Notes: generated by a model from the letters alone, not told the origin. Positions 19,969-31,667 are shown, numbered from the stretch's first letter. The stretch: 64,000 bases of DNA from Incurvaria masculella (GCA_946894095.1 OX335641.1:6652501-6716500), one strand, 5' to 3'. Numbers and translations are program-made.

Positions 19969-22545
19969 ATATCTCCATATTATCATAACATATTGAAATG
20001 CTCAAACGGTACTCCACTAGCCAGCAAAACAACAAGAATATTGTTGATTCAGATGAGGAAAATTTCTGTCGAACATATTGCCATGTTATCCAAAGTCTAT
20101 GTGCACACTCACACCGCACTCAGCACCAGCCATCAGTACAAGAGTATTGTTGATCCAGTGGAAGAAAAATAATATACATTTTTTTTAATCTTTGGAGTGC
20201 TTTACCAGCCTGAAAACCAATAAGAATATTGTAGAACTGGTTGAGATAAAGTTCATTAAACTTTTACAGATTATCCGAAGTACTCATTGAAATTGAAGTA
20301 AATTGATCGAATTGCAGTTGCAGCATCAATGCCTTCCGTAATAATTATTCATAGATCTTCCGAAACTGTCAAAATGACAAAGTTCATAAATATGTTGATC
20401 CAGTTGAGAATGTGTTTTCTACTTCAAAGAAAAAAGAATTTGGATTGACTTTGTTTAAAAACAATACAGGGGCACTTTAGAATAAGCTGTCCCCTTAAAA
20501 GCATGATTGACCAATGATCCTCTGGGAATGAGGTATTTTTGAGTGTTTGTATCTACTTTTTAGTTGAGTGTTTGTATCCACTTTTTAAATTAATGTGGTT
20601 GATGTTTGAAAAAACGTACAGTCACGTGAAAAGCCATGAAGTTTTTCAAACATGTTTGTATCATCAACATTGTGAATTTATTGATCCAGTTGTGGAACAT
20701 TACATTTAACATGATATAGTGGTTTGAAGGATGTGAGATTGCATTGAGTGAATTCGTGTAAGAAACGGTTTATGACATGAAACATGATGAACAATTTTCT
20801 GACATTTGATGTGACACAAGGTTCAGCATGTACAAGTGTAGTGCCAAAACGGTTGTGAAAATTTACAGATATTGTAAAAGTCAAGAAAAGTAACACAAGC
20901 TTAACAAGGTTACAAGGTTAAAAGGTTAACAAAGCTCTATTGGACATGTTTTGGTATTAAAACATGTCTGTATATGTCTCAAGAACATTTTAAAACAATA
21001 CTTTTTAGATTACTGCGGTCGTTGAACATGGTTGAAAAAGTTAACATAAAAGTTTCCGTAAGTTTTTATTTAATAAATATTGGTTAGGGGGTATTTCCAT
21101 TGAATTGAATTGATTAACCCTCGTCAGGATACTTGAAAGACGAGATATTGTTTACATGTTTACCAGTTCAAAGATCTGTTTTTCGGAAACTTAGAAAAAT
21201 CCGTTGAGTCGGCAGGGCGGACCCAGCCCACTGCGCTGCCGTAAATTGTTATGGTTGTATAAAAAAAATGGTCTATAAAAAATATCCTTGGTTAATTAAA
21301 ACTTTAACTTAAGGCCATATTGGGCAGGGACCCAACACCACTAAAAATGTCAAAGTACACCAAGCATCACAAAACATGTTCAATGTTATTTTTCCAGCTG
21401 TAAGTAAGATTCCTAAAAAACAGATGTTTATGCTGGAAAATATGTAAAGAGTATCTCGTCTTGCTGCGGGAGGGTCTTACAAGTGTCCTTAAATTGACGG
21501 AAACAATGTAAGGTGAATTGCATTCTGATAAGTATCTGGAATTTTATAGTTTCCCAGACCTGGGCTCCAGTTTGTATATATATCCCCAATAACTAAGATC
21601 TAGTGCCATTTATGTACTTTGAAATGTTTTTACGTAACATGCATAGATCTATTCAAGTATTGATATAGGAGGCTCGTATAGTTAAGAATGCCAGTGCAAA
21701 GTATTGTTCGAACGAATTTGCCACTAGTAATATAAAAAAAAATGTAATAATGGTGATTCCAGTGACTTGTAGATACGTAGTATAGAGTAAAAGATACAAA
21801 CTAAAGCCAACGATGTGCCATGTAAATATAATAGATTATATTTTTATAGAAAGCTGAAGTATGTTTATATTTAATGGAAGGTATTTTTTATAATGAACAA
21901 ATACTGTTATAGACGAGGTTTTTATTCTTTTAAATTTTATGAATTTTATTGAGACCGAAAGAAAAGGTTCAACTAAGACACATTTTCTTCCTATTTTGCA
22001 TAAGTACTCCATTTGTTAATTTGTCATTGAAATACATTTCTCGAAAATTAATTATGAAGTATGTAATTGTGTTCTTGTTAAATACTCAGAACTATTCCAT
22101 ACCAATCCATTCCAATCTACACAGCATTTAATATTATCTAAGTTTTAGTTACAAGAGGAAAATCAGACGTAATTTGGAAGCCCAAATTATACTATATTCA
22201 TGTTTATTTAAGTACAAACATTCATGTGCCGTAAAAAAGACAATCGCATTTTGTTTATACAAATCTATGTAATGCGTTATTTTTAATGTTTATTTACAAT
22301 TTTTTATGATATGTGATTTGATTCACCCAACGCAGGCTAATAAATAGCTGAATGAATCAGTTTACAAGTTGTTGATACTTTGAATGTTTATGTAATCCAC
22401 TTAGTTTGTTGTAAAAAATGTTTAAACTAATTGCAACAAACCAATTTTTAAATGGGTCCGAAATGAATGAATTATATAAATATTATACGTATGTTTACCA
22501 ACATAATTTGGTTAAACTTGATCAATAAACATTAACACGAAAATA
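19969..22545 (+). other. Sema5c 3' UTR and downstream flank
   Basis: AT-rich, with no exon. Candidate polyadenylation signals AATAAA occur at 21072, 22339 and 22524; sequence alone does not choose among them, nor exclude a longer UTR to about 23150. The first 750 bp hold the ladder of exon 19 copies (next entry). Confidence 0.5.
19992..20706 (+). pseudogene. Ladder of decayed copies of the Sema5c C-terminal coding segment
   Basis: The coding block at 19930 (AAGAATATTGTTGACCCGGA, then TGAGGAAAAG) recurs with rising divergence: anchors at 20034 (very close, with CTCAAACGGTACTCC and AGCCAGCAAAACAACAAG before it), 20140 (AAGAGTATTGTTGATCCAGT), 20222 (AAGAATATTGTAGAACTGG), 20388 (AAATATGTTGATCCAGTTGA) and 20672 (GTGAATTTATTGATCCAGTT). 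Spacings are about 104, 106, 82, 166 and 284 bp. The first copy is convincing on its own; the last two rest on short cores. No copy keeps a full frame. Confidence 0.75.
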
Positions 22546-23164
22546 TATTTTAAGATAACTTTAAGATTTGTAAAATTGTTTGGATTATTATAATTTAAGA
22601 GGCTTGGCGTAAAAAAACAATTTTAAAACATATCCAGCAACACTCACCGAATTTAAAGACTATTTACTTTAAAAATATACATTAGTCATGTCTATGTGTT
22701 GTAAGTTATGATGACGTCAAAATTAATATGATCTAGGGTCGATAATAGAGTTCTTCCTATATATCCGTCCAAATTGCCCAAAACGAATGTAAATAGATAC
22801 ATTTATTTGCTTAGGAAGTATATTTTTTATTTTTGTATGGAAAAAAGAGGTTAATTTTAAAAGTGATGTTGAACTGTTTCTGTTTATACTAGTTGTGAAT
22901 AGTCAGGTTAACTGAACTTTTCAATTTTAGTACTCACAATAGATAACAGCAGTAAAGCTGATTTTTTTGTACCCTAGTTATCGAAGCTAGTAGGCTAGCT
23001 TTCATAGCTGCTTCTATTTTTAAATGTTGTCATGGTTCTCGTTGTAACTCACATTTGCAATGTGCAAAAATGTTATTAGGAAAATGTGTGTGTAACATAT
23101 GGTGCTCTGTGAATGCACAGTGAAATATAGTAAAAAGACTGTTTTAGAATCTTCTTGTTTTATT
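22546..23164. other. Downstream flank of Sema5c
   Basis: AT-rich, no gene or repeat recognised. Confidence 0.4.
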
Positions 23165-23370
23165 TAATACTAGCTGTGGTCTCCGGCTCCACTCGGGTCA
23201 ATGTCGGTTTGGACTAATGTTGGACTGAATAATTTCCTGGATAAAAAGTAGCCCAAAGGGCTGGTCCAAAAGGCATGCCCAGGACAATATATCCATCTAC
23301 CAAATTTAATCAAAAGTGCCGGGATGGCATGATTGAATGAGAAACATCCAAACATTCCCATTTAGCGCTT
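23165..23370. repeat. Interspersed repeat E, copy 1
   Basis: Starts ACTAGCTGTGGTCTCCGGCT, CCACTCGGGTCAATGTCG, then AATTTCCTGGATAAAAAGTA and GCCCAAAG, and a CTACCAAATTTAATCAAAA block. This is the common lepidopteran tail motif ('ACTAGCTG..., AAAAGTAGCC, AAATTTCAT') usually seen at RTE-type LINE or SINE 3' ends. A second copy starts near 24878. Confidence 0.65.
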
Positions 23371-23390
23371 TTTCAACATTGGGGCTGATT

Positions 23391-23416
23391 TTCCCTTACG
23401 AGAATTCGTAAGGGAA
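23391..23416. repeat. Short palindrome
   Basis: 11-bp arms TTCCCTTACGA / TCGTAAGGGAA separated by 4 bases. Isolated; function unknown. Confidence 0.8.
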
Positions 23417-24300
23417 CTGAATAGCTTATGAAATATTGGCTATGCTGCTCCATACAAACGAGTTTCATACTTCCGGTCTTTCTTCCCACGCTGGAAAAGA
23501 GGTACCTACTAAAAAGCCACAAACCACCAACATTTGAATACCAGTCTAGGATGCATCTTCGGCTCCCTAGACTGGTAGACCTTCATCGAAATTCTACAGT
23601 GAGATATCGAGGGAGGGGCTGCACCATGGTCATCGAACGTTTAGTTAACGCGATAAGGAGAGCAAAAATGATCGCCTTCTACTTCGCGAGGATAGCGAGT
23701 GATCCATCAGACCGTTCCAGGGGAGGTGTAGCAGAGCGACAGAAGTTACGACGGATCCAATTGGTGAGATACCAGAATGACCAGCTGCCCGAAGAAATTC
23801 GACGTTGGAAATTGACGCATGGCAAAACATACAATTATTTCTAAAGTCATAGTGAATACTAGTACCATATTTGTACATAAACATGGGTAACGCTGCACTG
23901 TAACATGCTATTGTCAAGATATCGATGCAAGTATAAATCCTCGATACTTTTGTCATCGGACTCCGCCTTCCTGTTGAACACAACTGGAATTACGCAAAAT
24001 GTATCCCCTATTCCCACACGAATACGACTCCAAAATCGGAGGCGAGCAGTTTCACGATCACAGAAAGCTATCACAGCCAACGAGGCCGCAGCTTATACGA
24101 CCTACTTAAGCACAGGCCTAGCAGTTCCGACGAAATGTTTGCGTGGTAGGAAGCAGCCGGGCAGAAACAATTAGCAAGGGTCAAGGAGATACTTTAGGTC
24201 GCTGCAGACAGAAGAATGATATGCGAAACCGAACATGCTCGACACGCAGAACGTACAAACACTGCATCATTTATAAGTGTCTCATTTTCATATTCGCAAA
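23417..24300. other. Non-repetitive stretch with an unexplained 138-codon frame
   Basis: An ATG-started frame on + strand, 23428-23844, is moderately long and has a basic, arginine-rich second half (RLVNAIRRAKMIAFYF). I recognise no family. Neighbouring short frames continue to 24174. It could be part of a decayed mobile element's ORF. I do not claim a gene. Confidence 0.2.
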
Positions 24301-24304
24301 ATAG

Positions 24305-24730
24305 TTTTTTTTTTAAGCGACCTGGCATGGATGGCTAATACCACACAACTACCGTTATGATATTAGCCCAATACACCACATTCCCGAAAGAATTAGGTGC
24401 CATGCCAGGACCTTCCCTTTATGAGCACGGCTACATTGAACTGGATGGAAAACACGGACAACTTTTCATTGCCGCTTCGACCATCTTTTCATCCAATGCG
24501 ATGGTACCAACCCGGGCGGGCTTAAACCCTACCACCTAGTAGGGGAAGGAGACCTACAGTTTTACATGGGTTCCGAACCATGCAGCAGCTCGCATTCGTG
24601 ACGAAATGCACGTATCAAACTCGGAAAGAGAAAGACAGTGGTGCAAGTCGGAATTGAACCCAGGCCTCTGGTACGCTAGTCCAGTCCCCGCGCCACTAGG
24701 CTACGAGCCGCTCAATGATAAAGGTCCTAT
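24305..24730 (-). mobile_element. tRNA-headed SINE, near full length, minus strand
   Basis: Read on the minus strand, the head at about 24715-24640 carries the tRNA-like B box GGTTCAATTCC preceded by a clover-leaf-like stretch, then TTCATCACG-type linker, the body (CCACCTAGTAGGGGAAG in plus orientation at 24531) and the end AATTAGGTGCCATGCCAGG and ACCTGGCATGGATGGCTAAT, with poly-T at 24307-24316 as the reversed tail. Best-preserved tRNA-headed member here. Confidence 0.85.
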
Positions 24731-24877
24731 TTATTTCATCTCGGAAAGGGCCTCATAATGTCTGTGTATAAGTTATTTGTTTTAGCTACGCAGACATTAT
24801 CGTGATATGCCGAACACTATTTTTGGATCAACTAGACATAGTTATAACAATAATCGACTGGATATATCTATGTGTTA

Positions 24878-25215
24878 CTAGCTAAGGTTCCCGGCTCCAC
24901 TAGGGGCAATGTCGTTTCGGACCACTGAAGAGAAAGAGAGTGACTGGAGAGAGAGAGAGGGCTGAACCTAACATTTCATGTTAACTATATCAGTTCTCCA
25001 TATACAAAGTTTCATCCGCCTCCCCTGAGTTTAATTTTTGACTTAAATTAAAAGGTAGCCTTTGTTCTTTCCCAAGTTCCAGACTATCTCTATATAATCT
25101 GAATGGTTCTAAATTGTTCAAAATATCAAAATTGTTTCAGCGGTTAAGGCGTGAGAACGTAACAGACAGACAGACAGAGTTACTTTCGCATTTATACTAT
25201 TCGTATGGATAGGCG
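24878..25215. repeat. Interspersed repeat E, copy 2
   Basis: TTACTAGCTAAGGTTCCCGG, CTCCACTAGGGGCAATGTCG, then AAAGGTAGCCTTTGTTC, GTTTCAGCGGTTAAGGCGTG, a (CAGA)n run and TACTTTCGCATTTATACTAT. The 5188-bp duplication begins inside it at 24917, so the part from there on recurs at 30105-30403. Confidence 0.7.
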
Positions 25216-25933
25216 ATTTTAAGTTTAATTTATTTTCAATCATCACTAAACAAATATTTACCTTGTTATATATCTGATGTCTGCAATAGAATAACAAATT
25301 AAATATGTCTGCTTGAGATTGTCAATGTTTGTTATGTTTCATATGTACTTATTAAAGTATGTAAATAAAGAAGCATCGAGTCACGAGGTCTCATGCTAAA
25401 CGTGTGTTGAAATAACGTGCCGTACGTATGTTCAGTTCTCCGTTGACCTAGTCAACTGTTGGTATGAATCCCCCATATGACGAAGGCGGTGGCCTGCGGA
25501 TAATACCGCACGGATGAGAAACATCACCTGCTTCAGATTCAGTAAAGTAGGTACGAGTACCAAGCTGTGCGGCCCTTTCAATATTTTATTAATGTTTGTG
25601 CATAATTATCTCGGGAATTTGCAACCGAAAGTTTCCTATTCGTGCCTACATTGAATTTTGTCGAGCATGAAAATGAAAATGCCCCCCCAGTATCTGTTTT
25701 GATGGAATTTGAATGTATTTTAAATATAAACGATTGTAGACTACTATTTCGTCTTTAAATAATTTGGTAAGTCACTTGGCTTACCACAGTTGTGTTTGCG
25801 GTAATATTTTATATATTTTATTTTTTTCTACAGAGTATTCTCAACTCTATTCACTTCCTGCAATCGGCCTATAACTGTTCAAAATGAAAACATACCACAT
25901 TGAAACCAATGTTTATGCTGACGTACCACACCC
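25216..25933. other. Unassigned DNA in duplication copy 1 (also 30404-31121)
   Basis: AT-rich; nothing recognised. Confidence 0.4.
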
Positions 25934-25937
25934 TTAA

Positions 25938-26479
25938 GGCGGCCCATCCCGCTCAACTCCCCATACAAACGGGGAAAGAAGATCACGCCCATATTTATTG
26001 TCAAAGATCCCAAATTTTGCTCAAAATAGCTTTATTTGATCGAACTAGATTTCTGAACACCGTTGGCACTGTAAAATTGTGTTTGGTTTCTAAGTTATAA
26101 GGTCCGAAAGTTCGAGTTTTTCGCGCGTTTTATACAATAACTTTGGAGGTGGATTACGCAATGGTAAAGAAAGAATATCTTAAAAAGATTAGTCATCAGA
26201 CATAGCTTATTTAATCAACATTTATAATATATTTGGTTTTTGTTCGATTTTTGACTACAGCGGTCGTGGTTCACTTTTAGCTATAAGTCGTTTTGTAATT
26301 GAAATTTTCGTCAATCTTACCAAATCAAACACTATGCACATTGTCTTTTCTGTGGACATGTTGCATCTTTCTCATCACGGAGCCTGTCTTATTCATTGAA
26401 ACAGAGAAGGTCCCAGAGCGCAACAGCACGGTTTTGTACCGTGCCCGCGAATGAGTTAGTCCCGCCGGGTTGGGACACC
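25938..26479. mobile_element. TTAA-flanked MITE, copy 1
   Basis: 542 bp with a TTAA at each end (25934-25937 and 26480-26483). Terminal inverted repeats: GGCGGCCCATCCCGC at the left, and the complement of GCCGGGTTGGGACACC at the right. It has no transposase frame. TTAA targeting is the hallmark of piggyBac elements, so it is probably a non-autonomous piggyBac-type element; terminal sequences do not confirm this. Confidence 0.8.
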
Positions 26480-26483
26480 TTAA

Positions 26484-26814
26484 ACGCACCCAACACATTG
26501 ATTTTGTTGTGTAATTTTAAGCGCTACATAAAGGACCCCAGGTTGTACTTTGTGGGAAATACCTCGGCGGAAATTATTTCAGGGTCTCTTCGAGTCTAAC
26601 GAGGGGCTGCCTATTCTCCTTTACATCTTTTTTTTTTTTTAGCGTTTATTTATTTATTTATTATTGGAGGAAAAACAAACCCTCAACCTCAACCCACATC
26701 TACACGAATATATAAATACACCAATATCCAATTTCACTTTGTAGATTTTACATTAAAATTATTTTTTTTTAATTTTAAATATAAAAAACATATATTTGAC
26801 TGTATCGCATTTTT
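26484..26814. other. Unassigned DNA in copy 1 (also 31672-32002)
   Basis: Contains a poly-T run and (TTTA)n at about 26628-26665. Otherwise nothing recognised. Confidence 0.4.
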
Positions 26815-27090
26815 AGGTTCCATGCTCTTTATGAGCAAGGTAAGGCAAGGTTATATTGAACTGAATGGAAAACACGGCCAATTTTTTATTGCCGCGTCGA
26901 CCATCTTTTCATGCAATAGCTAACCATTACTAACCCGGGCTTTAACCCTACCACCTAGTAGTAAAAGGGAACCTACAGTATTACACGGATACAGAACTAT
27001 CGAACAGCTTGCATTCTTGACGAAATGCACTTATATAACTCAGAAAGAGAAAATTTCGCGCAGTCGGGAAATAACTGGTGCCAGCCATGG
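26815..27090 (-). mobile_element. SINE copy (body family B), minus strand
   Basis: GGTTCCATGCTC, TTGAACTGAATGGAAAACAC, GCCGCGTCGACCATCTTTTC, ACCCTACCACCTAGTAG and GACGAAATGCACTTATATAA in the order seen in the full-length copy at 24305-24730. Decayed. Confidence 0.8.
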
Positions 27091-27661
27091 AAACTGATAT
27101 CGTTATAGTTATGCGTGTACGCAGCCGTATTTGTCCGATATGTGCGCCAACATTCCGGACTACCCTCATCCACCAGCGTATCTCAGTCTACCAACTGGTT
27201 GCGTTACCTAGATTGGTTATACAAAATAGATGTTTGTATATACCTACTAATGAATATACTGATTATCTGGACATATTGATACCTATTAATTATGCAACAA
27301 TAACCAGTCGGCTTTTTAAATAAATACTTAAATATAGCTAAAGATACATTTGTAACCTAAATCGCCTTTAACGAATAATACGAAATGCAAACCAAGATTT
27401 GTTAAGTTCTGGTATTACTGAGCAATTATGTACTGATACTTTCATACTTCGTTATTTTCAACCATTTACCTAATCACATATTTTTTTGTTAAGATAACAA
27501 TTATTTAATGCGCCCTAAATTAATAACGCAACGACCACTTGGCGCAGGCAGACCGACACATTTAGCATCAGAGGTTTGGTCTCGATCATGTGAACCTAAT
27601 TTCAGCCATTTACGTTATCGTTACCATTTTTGTCGTCAACTCATAGACTAAATCTTCTCAT
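27091..27661. other. Unassigned DNA in copy 1 (also 32279-32849)
   Basis: Short frames only; no recognisable gene or repeat. Confidence 0.4.
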
Positions 27662-27896
27662 GGTGGCTTCACACGGCGCGTGATATCTCGCGCCGCGTCG
27701 CGCCCGTACGCGCCCCGTTTCGTTCTTTGATTTCGTCTGAACTCCTCCGAACGTACTCTCGCATTCGTAAATATGAATGGGGTCGAGCGCGCATCTACCA
27801 TGGGTATAATTGAAATAAAGAAATAAAGATAGATGCGCGCTCACTCCCAGTTTTACGTAAAGTAACAGCAAGTAACTAAATGTTACTTAATGTTAT

Positions 27897-28014
27897 GAAA
27901 ACTTACGGTTTTCCGGTGTGCAATGCCGTGCTTGGCCGACATGTTTCGCTTCCCACGACGGAAGCATCGTCAGGGCCAAGCACGGCATTGCACACCGGAA
28001 AACCGTAAGTTTTC
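27897..28014. repeat. Perfect 41-bp-arm hairpin, copy 1
   Basis: Left arm 27897-27937 and right arm 27974-28014 are exact reverse complements over 41 bp. The 36-base loop contains a further GCTTCC/GGAAGC stem around CACGAC. Such a perfect long stem is unexpected in an old MITE. Confidence 0.97.
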
Positions 28015-28132
28015 AAAACATTATGTACAGCGACGGTGTAAATCTAAGAACATATGTAAATGTTACTTGTTACGAAATGTTAGTTTTATATGAAAGCGAA
28101 CCTTCTTTGTGCATTTTGAAATGATATCCACA

Positions 28133-28438
28133 CAAGTGCGAGTCGGATTCGCACACGAAGGGTTCCGTACCATCGTAAAAGATTTAACACAAAATAACAG
28201 GTTTTTTTTGTATGGGATCCTCCTTTATTTTTAATATTTTCTTATTTTAACTATTTATTGTTATAGCGGCAAAATAAATACACACTCTGTGAAAATTTCA
28301 GCTACCTACCTATTACGGTTCATGAAATACAGCCCTGCGACAGACGGACGGATGGACGGACGAACGGACGGACGGACGGACAGTGGAGGATTAGTAATAG
28401 GGTTCCGTTTTCACCCTTTGGGTACGGAACCCTAAAAA
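28133..28438 (+). mobile_element. ACGG-repeat element (family A), copy 1
   Basis: Begins AAGTGCGAGTCGGATTCGCA, GAAGGGTTCCGTACCATCG; middle GTTATAGCGGCAAAATAAAT, AAAATTTCAGCT; then a degenerate (GGAC)n/(ACGG)n tract at about 28341-28381 and the end GGGTACGGAACCCTAAAAA. GGGTTCCGTACC and GGGTACGGAACCC form an inverted pair near the ends. Very common in Lepidoptera in my knowledge. Nested in the TIR element. Confidence 0.85.
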
Positions 28439-28702
28439 TAGAACTGAAGCAGCAGCGATACCTTCTTCTTCCGCAACATTTCTCCATGGCTGGAGGTGGA
28501 AATTCGTCTCATACGACATTTCAGGTGTGCTGCTTCAGTTTGACTAGCGGCTCGCGGGCTCGCCTAGGCGCGTGCTTGCTCGGGCGCGGCGCGTGATATT
28601 ACGCGCCGTGAAAACGGTTAACGCGCGGGCTCGCGTAGGCGCGTGCTTGCTCATCGGTGCGGCGCGGCGCGTGTTATCACGCGCCGTGTGAAGCCACCTT
28701 CA

Positions 28703-30104
28703 GTCAACCCACCGATATAATCTTCGCAGCCGACGACCCTCAGTTGACGTTTGCCAGGCCGAGCTGTTGTGCGTTGCTCCAGGACAACCACCGACCTGAA
28801 GAAGCCCGCGGCGGAGCGGGTAAACCATATCGATTAAAACCGATTTGACACACCGAGTAACCATAATAGACCAAGCTCCCATTGCATAAAATCTTACCTC
28901 ACTCGATTTCTCTACAGACGTGTATTGCAGTGAAAGAAAACACTTGGAAACATCGGTTCATAACAGGTTGCCATTCCGTAACCTGGTAAAACCATGTTTT
29001 TTTTCGGGTTTAAAACCTCTATTTTGACCCAAAATTATCTCATAAGATTTCACATAGAAAAGTATATGCAGTGAAAGATATGCCTTAGGAGATGAGAACC
29101 CGCACAGGTTGCCTCCCCCCACCCTGGAAGGTTCCATGGTCAGCCAAGTTTAATGAGGCCAAAAAATGGGGTCATTTACCTCATTTGATTTCTCGATGAA
29201 ATTTGTGCAGAACGATAGCTCGAAATGTGCCATTAATAAAAATATAAGGTTGCCTGTCATCAGCCTGGTAAAACCCTGTTGTCAGCCGCCTCAAAGGAAA
29301 CGAAGAAAAATCTTCGGTATGAGAAAATCTCATGTAGTCGCTAAATTCAGGGGGGCAATCAGTCCCAATCATGCTATCAAGATAAAATCCATACCCTGAC
29401 ATTCCTGCGCCTCGTTTATTTTGGCAAAAAAGGGTACAGTGGTCGACTATGGACTTATTCGTTTTTTGTATTCAATAATGAAAAAAATCATGTTATCGTT
29501 TAGAATAGACGTAAAATGAGTACCACCAACCATGACATAAGTCGAAACCTATATGCACAGATATTTGCACACATTATATGTTTTGATATAATGAGGGTAA
29601 AATATTCAAATGTTTGTCTTTCCATTCTCACAGATGTATGATGCCGTTTAGATTCGTGCCCTATGTAATGACATTTTTGAGCTTCATGTTTATTGAAACA
29701 GTAGAGTAAATGAGTAAACTGTGTCAAAAACGTACGCTGCCGCGGAGATGCATCAAGGTATGACGAGTGCCAGTCGTGATTTTAAGTCAAATGAATCGAA
29801 CTGATGTAGTGACAGCCATACATATATATTTTACTTTACTTTAATTTACTTGACTAGTCTGGTTGTTTGATTTTAAATAAATATTCATAATGCCGCTCAG
29901 TTTCTAAGTATTAGGAGTGCTATTCGTGATATAACGTAAAAACCTACATTCTGGAATATAATATTCTCAAACATTCTTTCTTTATCACGCCATTAAAAGA
30001 TAAATCTATTCGTCATCAGTTGAATCTAGACTACTATCTGATTCAGTTTTTCTTACTATTATATCTTCAACACTAAAATTAATGGTATCACCTGCTATCA
30101 TATG
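28703..30104. other. Unassigned DNA in copy 1 (also 33891-35292)
   Basis: No gene recognised. From 28866 on it matches, in inverted orientation, the right arm of the inverted repeat (37885-39233). Confidence 0.5.
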
Positions 30105-31125
30105 TCGGACCACTGAAGAGAAAGAGAGTGACTGGAGAGAGAGAGAGGGCTGAACCTAACATTTCATGTTAACTATATCAGTTCTCCATATACAAAGTTT
30201 CATCCGCCTCCCCTGAGTTTAATTTTTGACTTAAATTAAAAGGTAGCCTTTGTTCTTTCCCAAGTTCCAGACTATCTCTATATAATCTGAATGGTTCTAA
30301 ATTGTTCAAAATATCAAAATTGTTTCAGCGGTTAAGGCGTGAGAACGTAACAGACAGACAGACAGAGTTACTTTCGCATTTATACTATTCGTATGGATAG
30401 GCGATTTTAAGTTTAATTTATTTTCAATCATCACTAAACAAATATTTACCTTGTTATATATCTGATGTCTGCAATAGAATAACAAATTAAATATGTCTGC
30501 TTGAGATTGTCAATGTTTGTTATGTTTCATATGTACTTATTAAAGTATGTAAATAAAGAAGCATCGAGTCACGAGGTCTCATGCTAAACGTGTGTTGAAA
30601 TAACGTGCCGTACGTATGTTCAGTTCTCCGTTGACCTAGTCAACTGTTGGTATGAATCCCCCATATGACGAAGGCGGTGGCCTGCGGATAATACCGCACG
30701 GATGAGAAACATCACCTGCTTCAGATTCAGTAAAGTAGGTACGAGTACCAAGCTGTGCGGCCCTTTCAATATTTTATTAATGTTTGTGCATAATTATCTC
30801 GGGAATTTGCAACCGAAAGTTTCCTATTCGTGCCTACATTGAATTTTGTCGAGCATGAAAATGAAAATGCCCCCCCAGTATCTGTTTTGATGGAATTTGA
30901 ATGTATTTTAAATATAAACGATTGTAGACTACTATTTCGTCTTTAAATAATTTGGTAAGTCACTTGGCTTACCACAGTTGTGTTTGCGGTAATATTTTAT
31001 ATATTTTATTTTTTTCTACAGAGTATTCTCAACTCTATTCACTTCCTGCAATCGGCCTATAACTGTTCAAAATGAAAACATACCACATTGAAACCAATGT
31101 TTATGCTGACGTACCACACCCTTAA

Positions 31126-31667
31126 GGCGGCCCATCCCGCTCAACTCCCCATACAAACGGGGAAAGAAGATCACGCCCATATTTATTGTCAAAGATCCCA
31201 AATTTTGCTCAAAATAGCTTTATTTGATCGAACTAGATTTCTGAACACCGTTGGCACTGTAAAATTGTGTTTGGTTTCTAAGTTATAAGGTCCGAAAGTT
31301 CGAGTTTTTCGCGCGTTTTATACAATAACTTTGGAGGTGGATTACGCAATGGTAAAGAAAGAATATCTTAAAAAGATTAGTCATCAGACATAGCTTATTT
31401 AATCAACATTTATAATATATTTGGTTTTTGTTCGATTTTTGACTACAGCGGTCGTGGTTCACTTTTAGCTATAAGTCGTTTTGTAATTGAAATTTTCGTC
31501 AATCTTACCAAATCAAACACTATGCACATTGTCTTTTCTGTGGACATGTTGCATCTTTCTCATCACGGAGCCTGTCTTATTCATTGAAACAGAGAAGGTC
31601 CCAGAGCGCAACAGCACGGTTTTGTACCGTGCCCGCGAATGAGTTAGTCCCGCCGGGTTGGGACACC
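31126..31667. mobile_element. TTAA-flanked MITE, copy 2
   Basis: The copy of the 25938-26479 element carried by the second unit of the tandem duplication; no difference seen. Same TTAA flanks. Confidence 0.8.

Larger units (their letters stand above)
27662..28698. mobile_element. Terminal-inverted-repeat element with internal hairpin, copy 1
   Basis: Ends are GGTGGCTTCACACGGCGCG and its complement; inverted similarity continues for about 43 bp. Internal to the ends are small CG-rich palindromes (GGCGCGTGATA...CGCGCC), and at the right end a GCGTGCTTGCTC-containing block is duplicated (28550-28612 and 28621-28690). TCA at 27658-27660 and 28700-28702 may be a 3-bp target duplication. No transposase. 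It carries a nested ACGG element (28133-28438) and a long hairpin (27897-28014). Confidence 0.8.
24917..30104. repeat. Direct tandem duplication, copy 1 (5188 bp)
   Basis: Every landmark here recurs exactly 5188 bp further right (e.g. 25900 and 31088, 27641 and 32829, 29500 and 34688). I found no base difference in the lines I compared. The left edge is at TCG in 24917-24919. Contains part of repeat E, a TTAA MITE, a SINE, a TIR element with a nested element and hairpin, and non-repetitive DNA. Confidence 0.97.

Noticed and set aside
23428..23844. A 138-codon open frame as a gene
   Set aside because: No family recognised, no splice context, flanked by repeats; it may be old mobile-element sequence.
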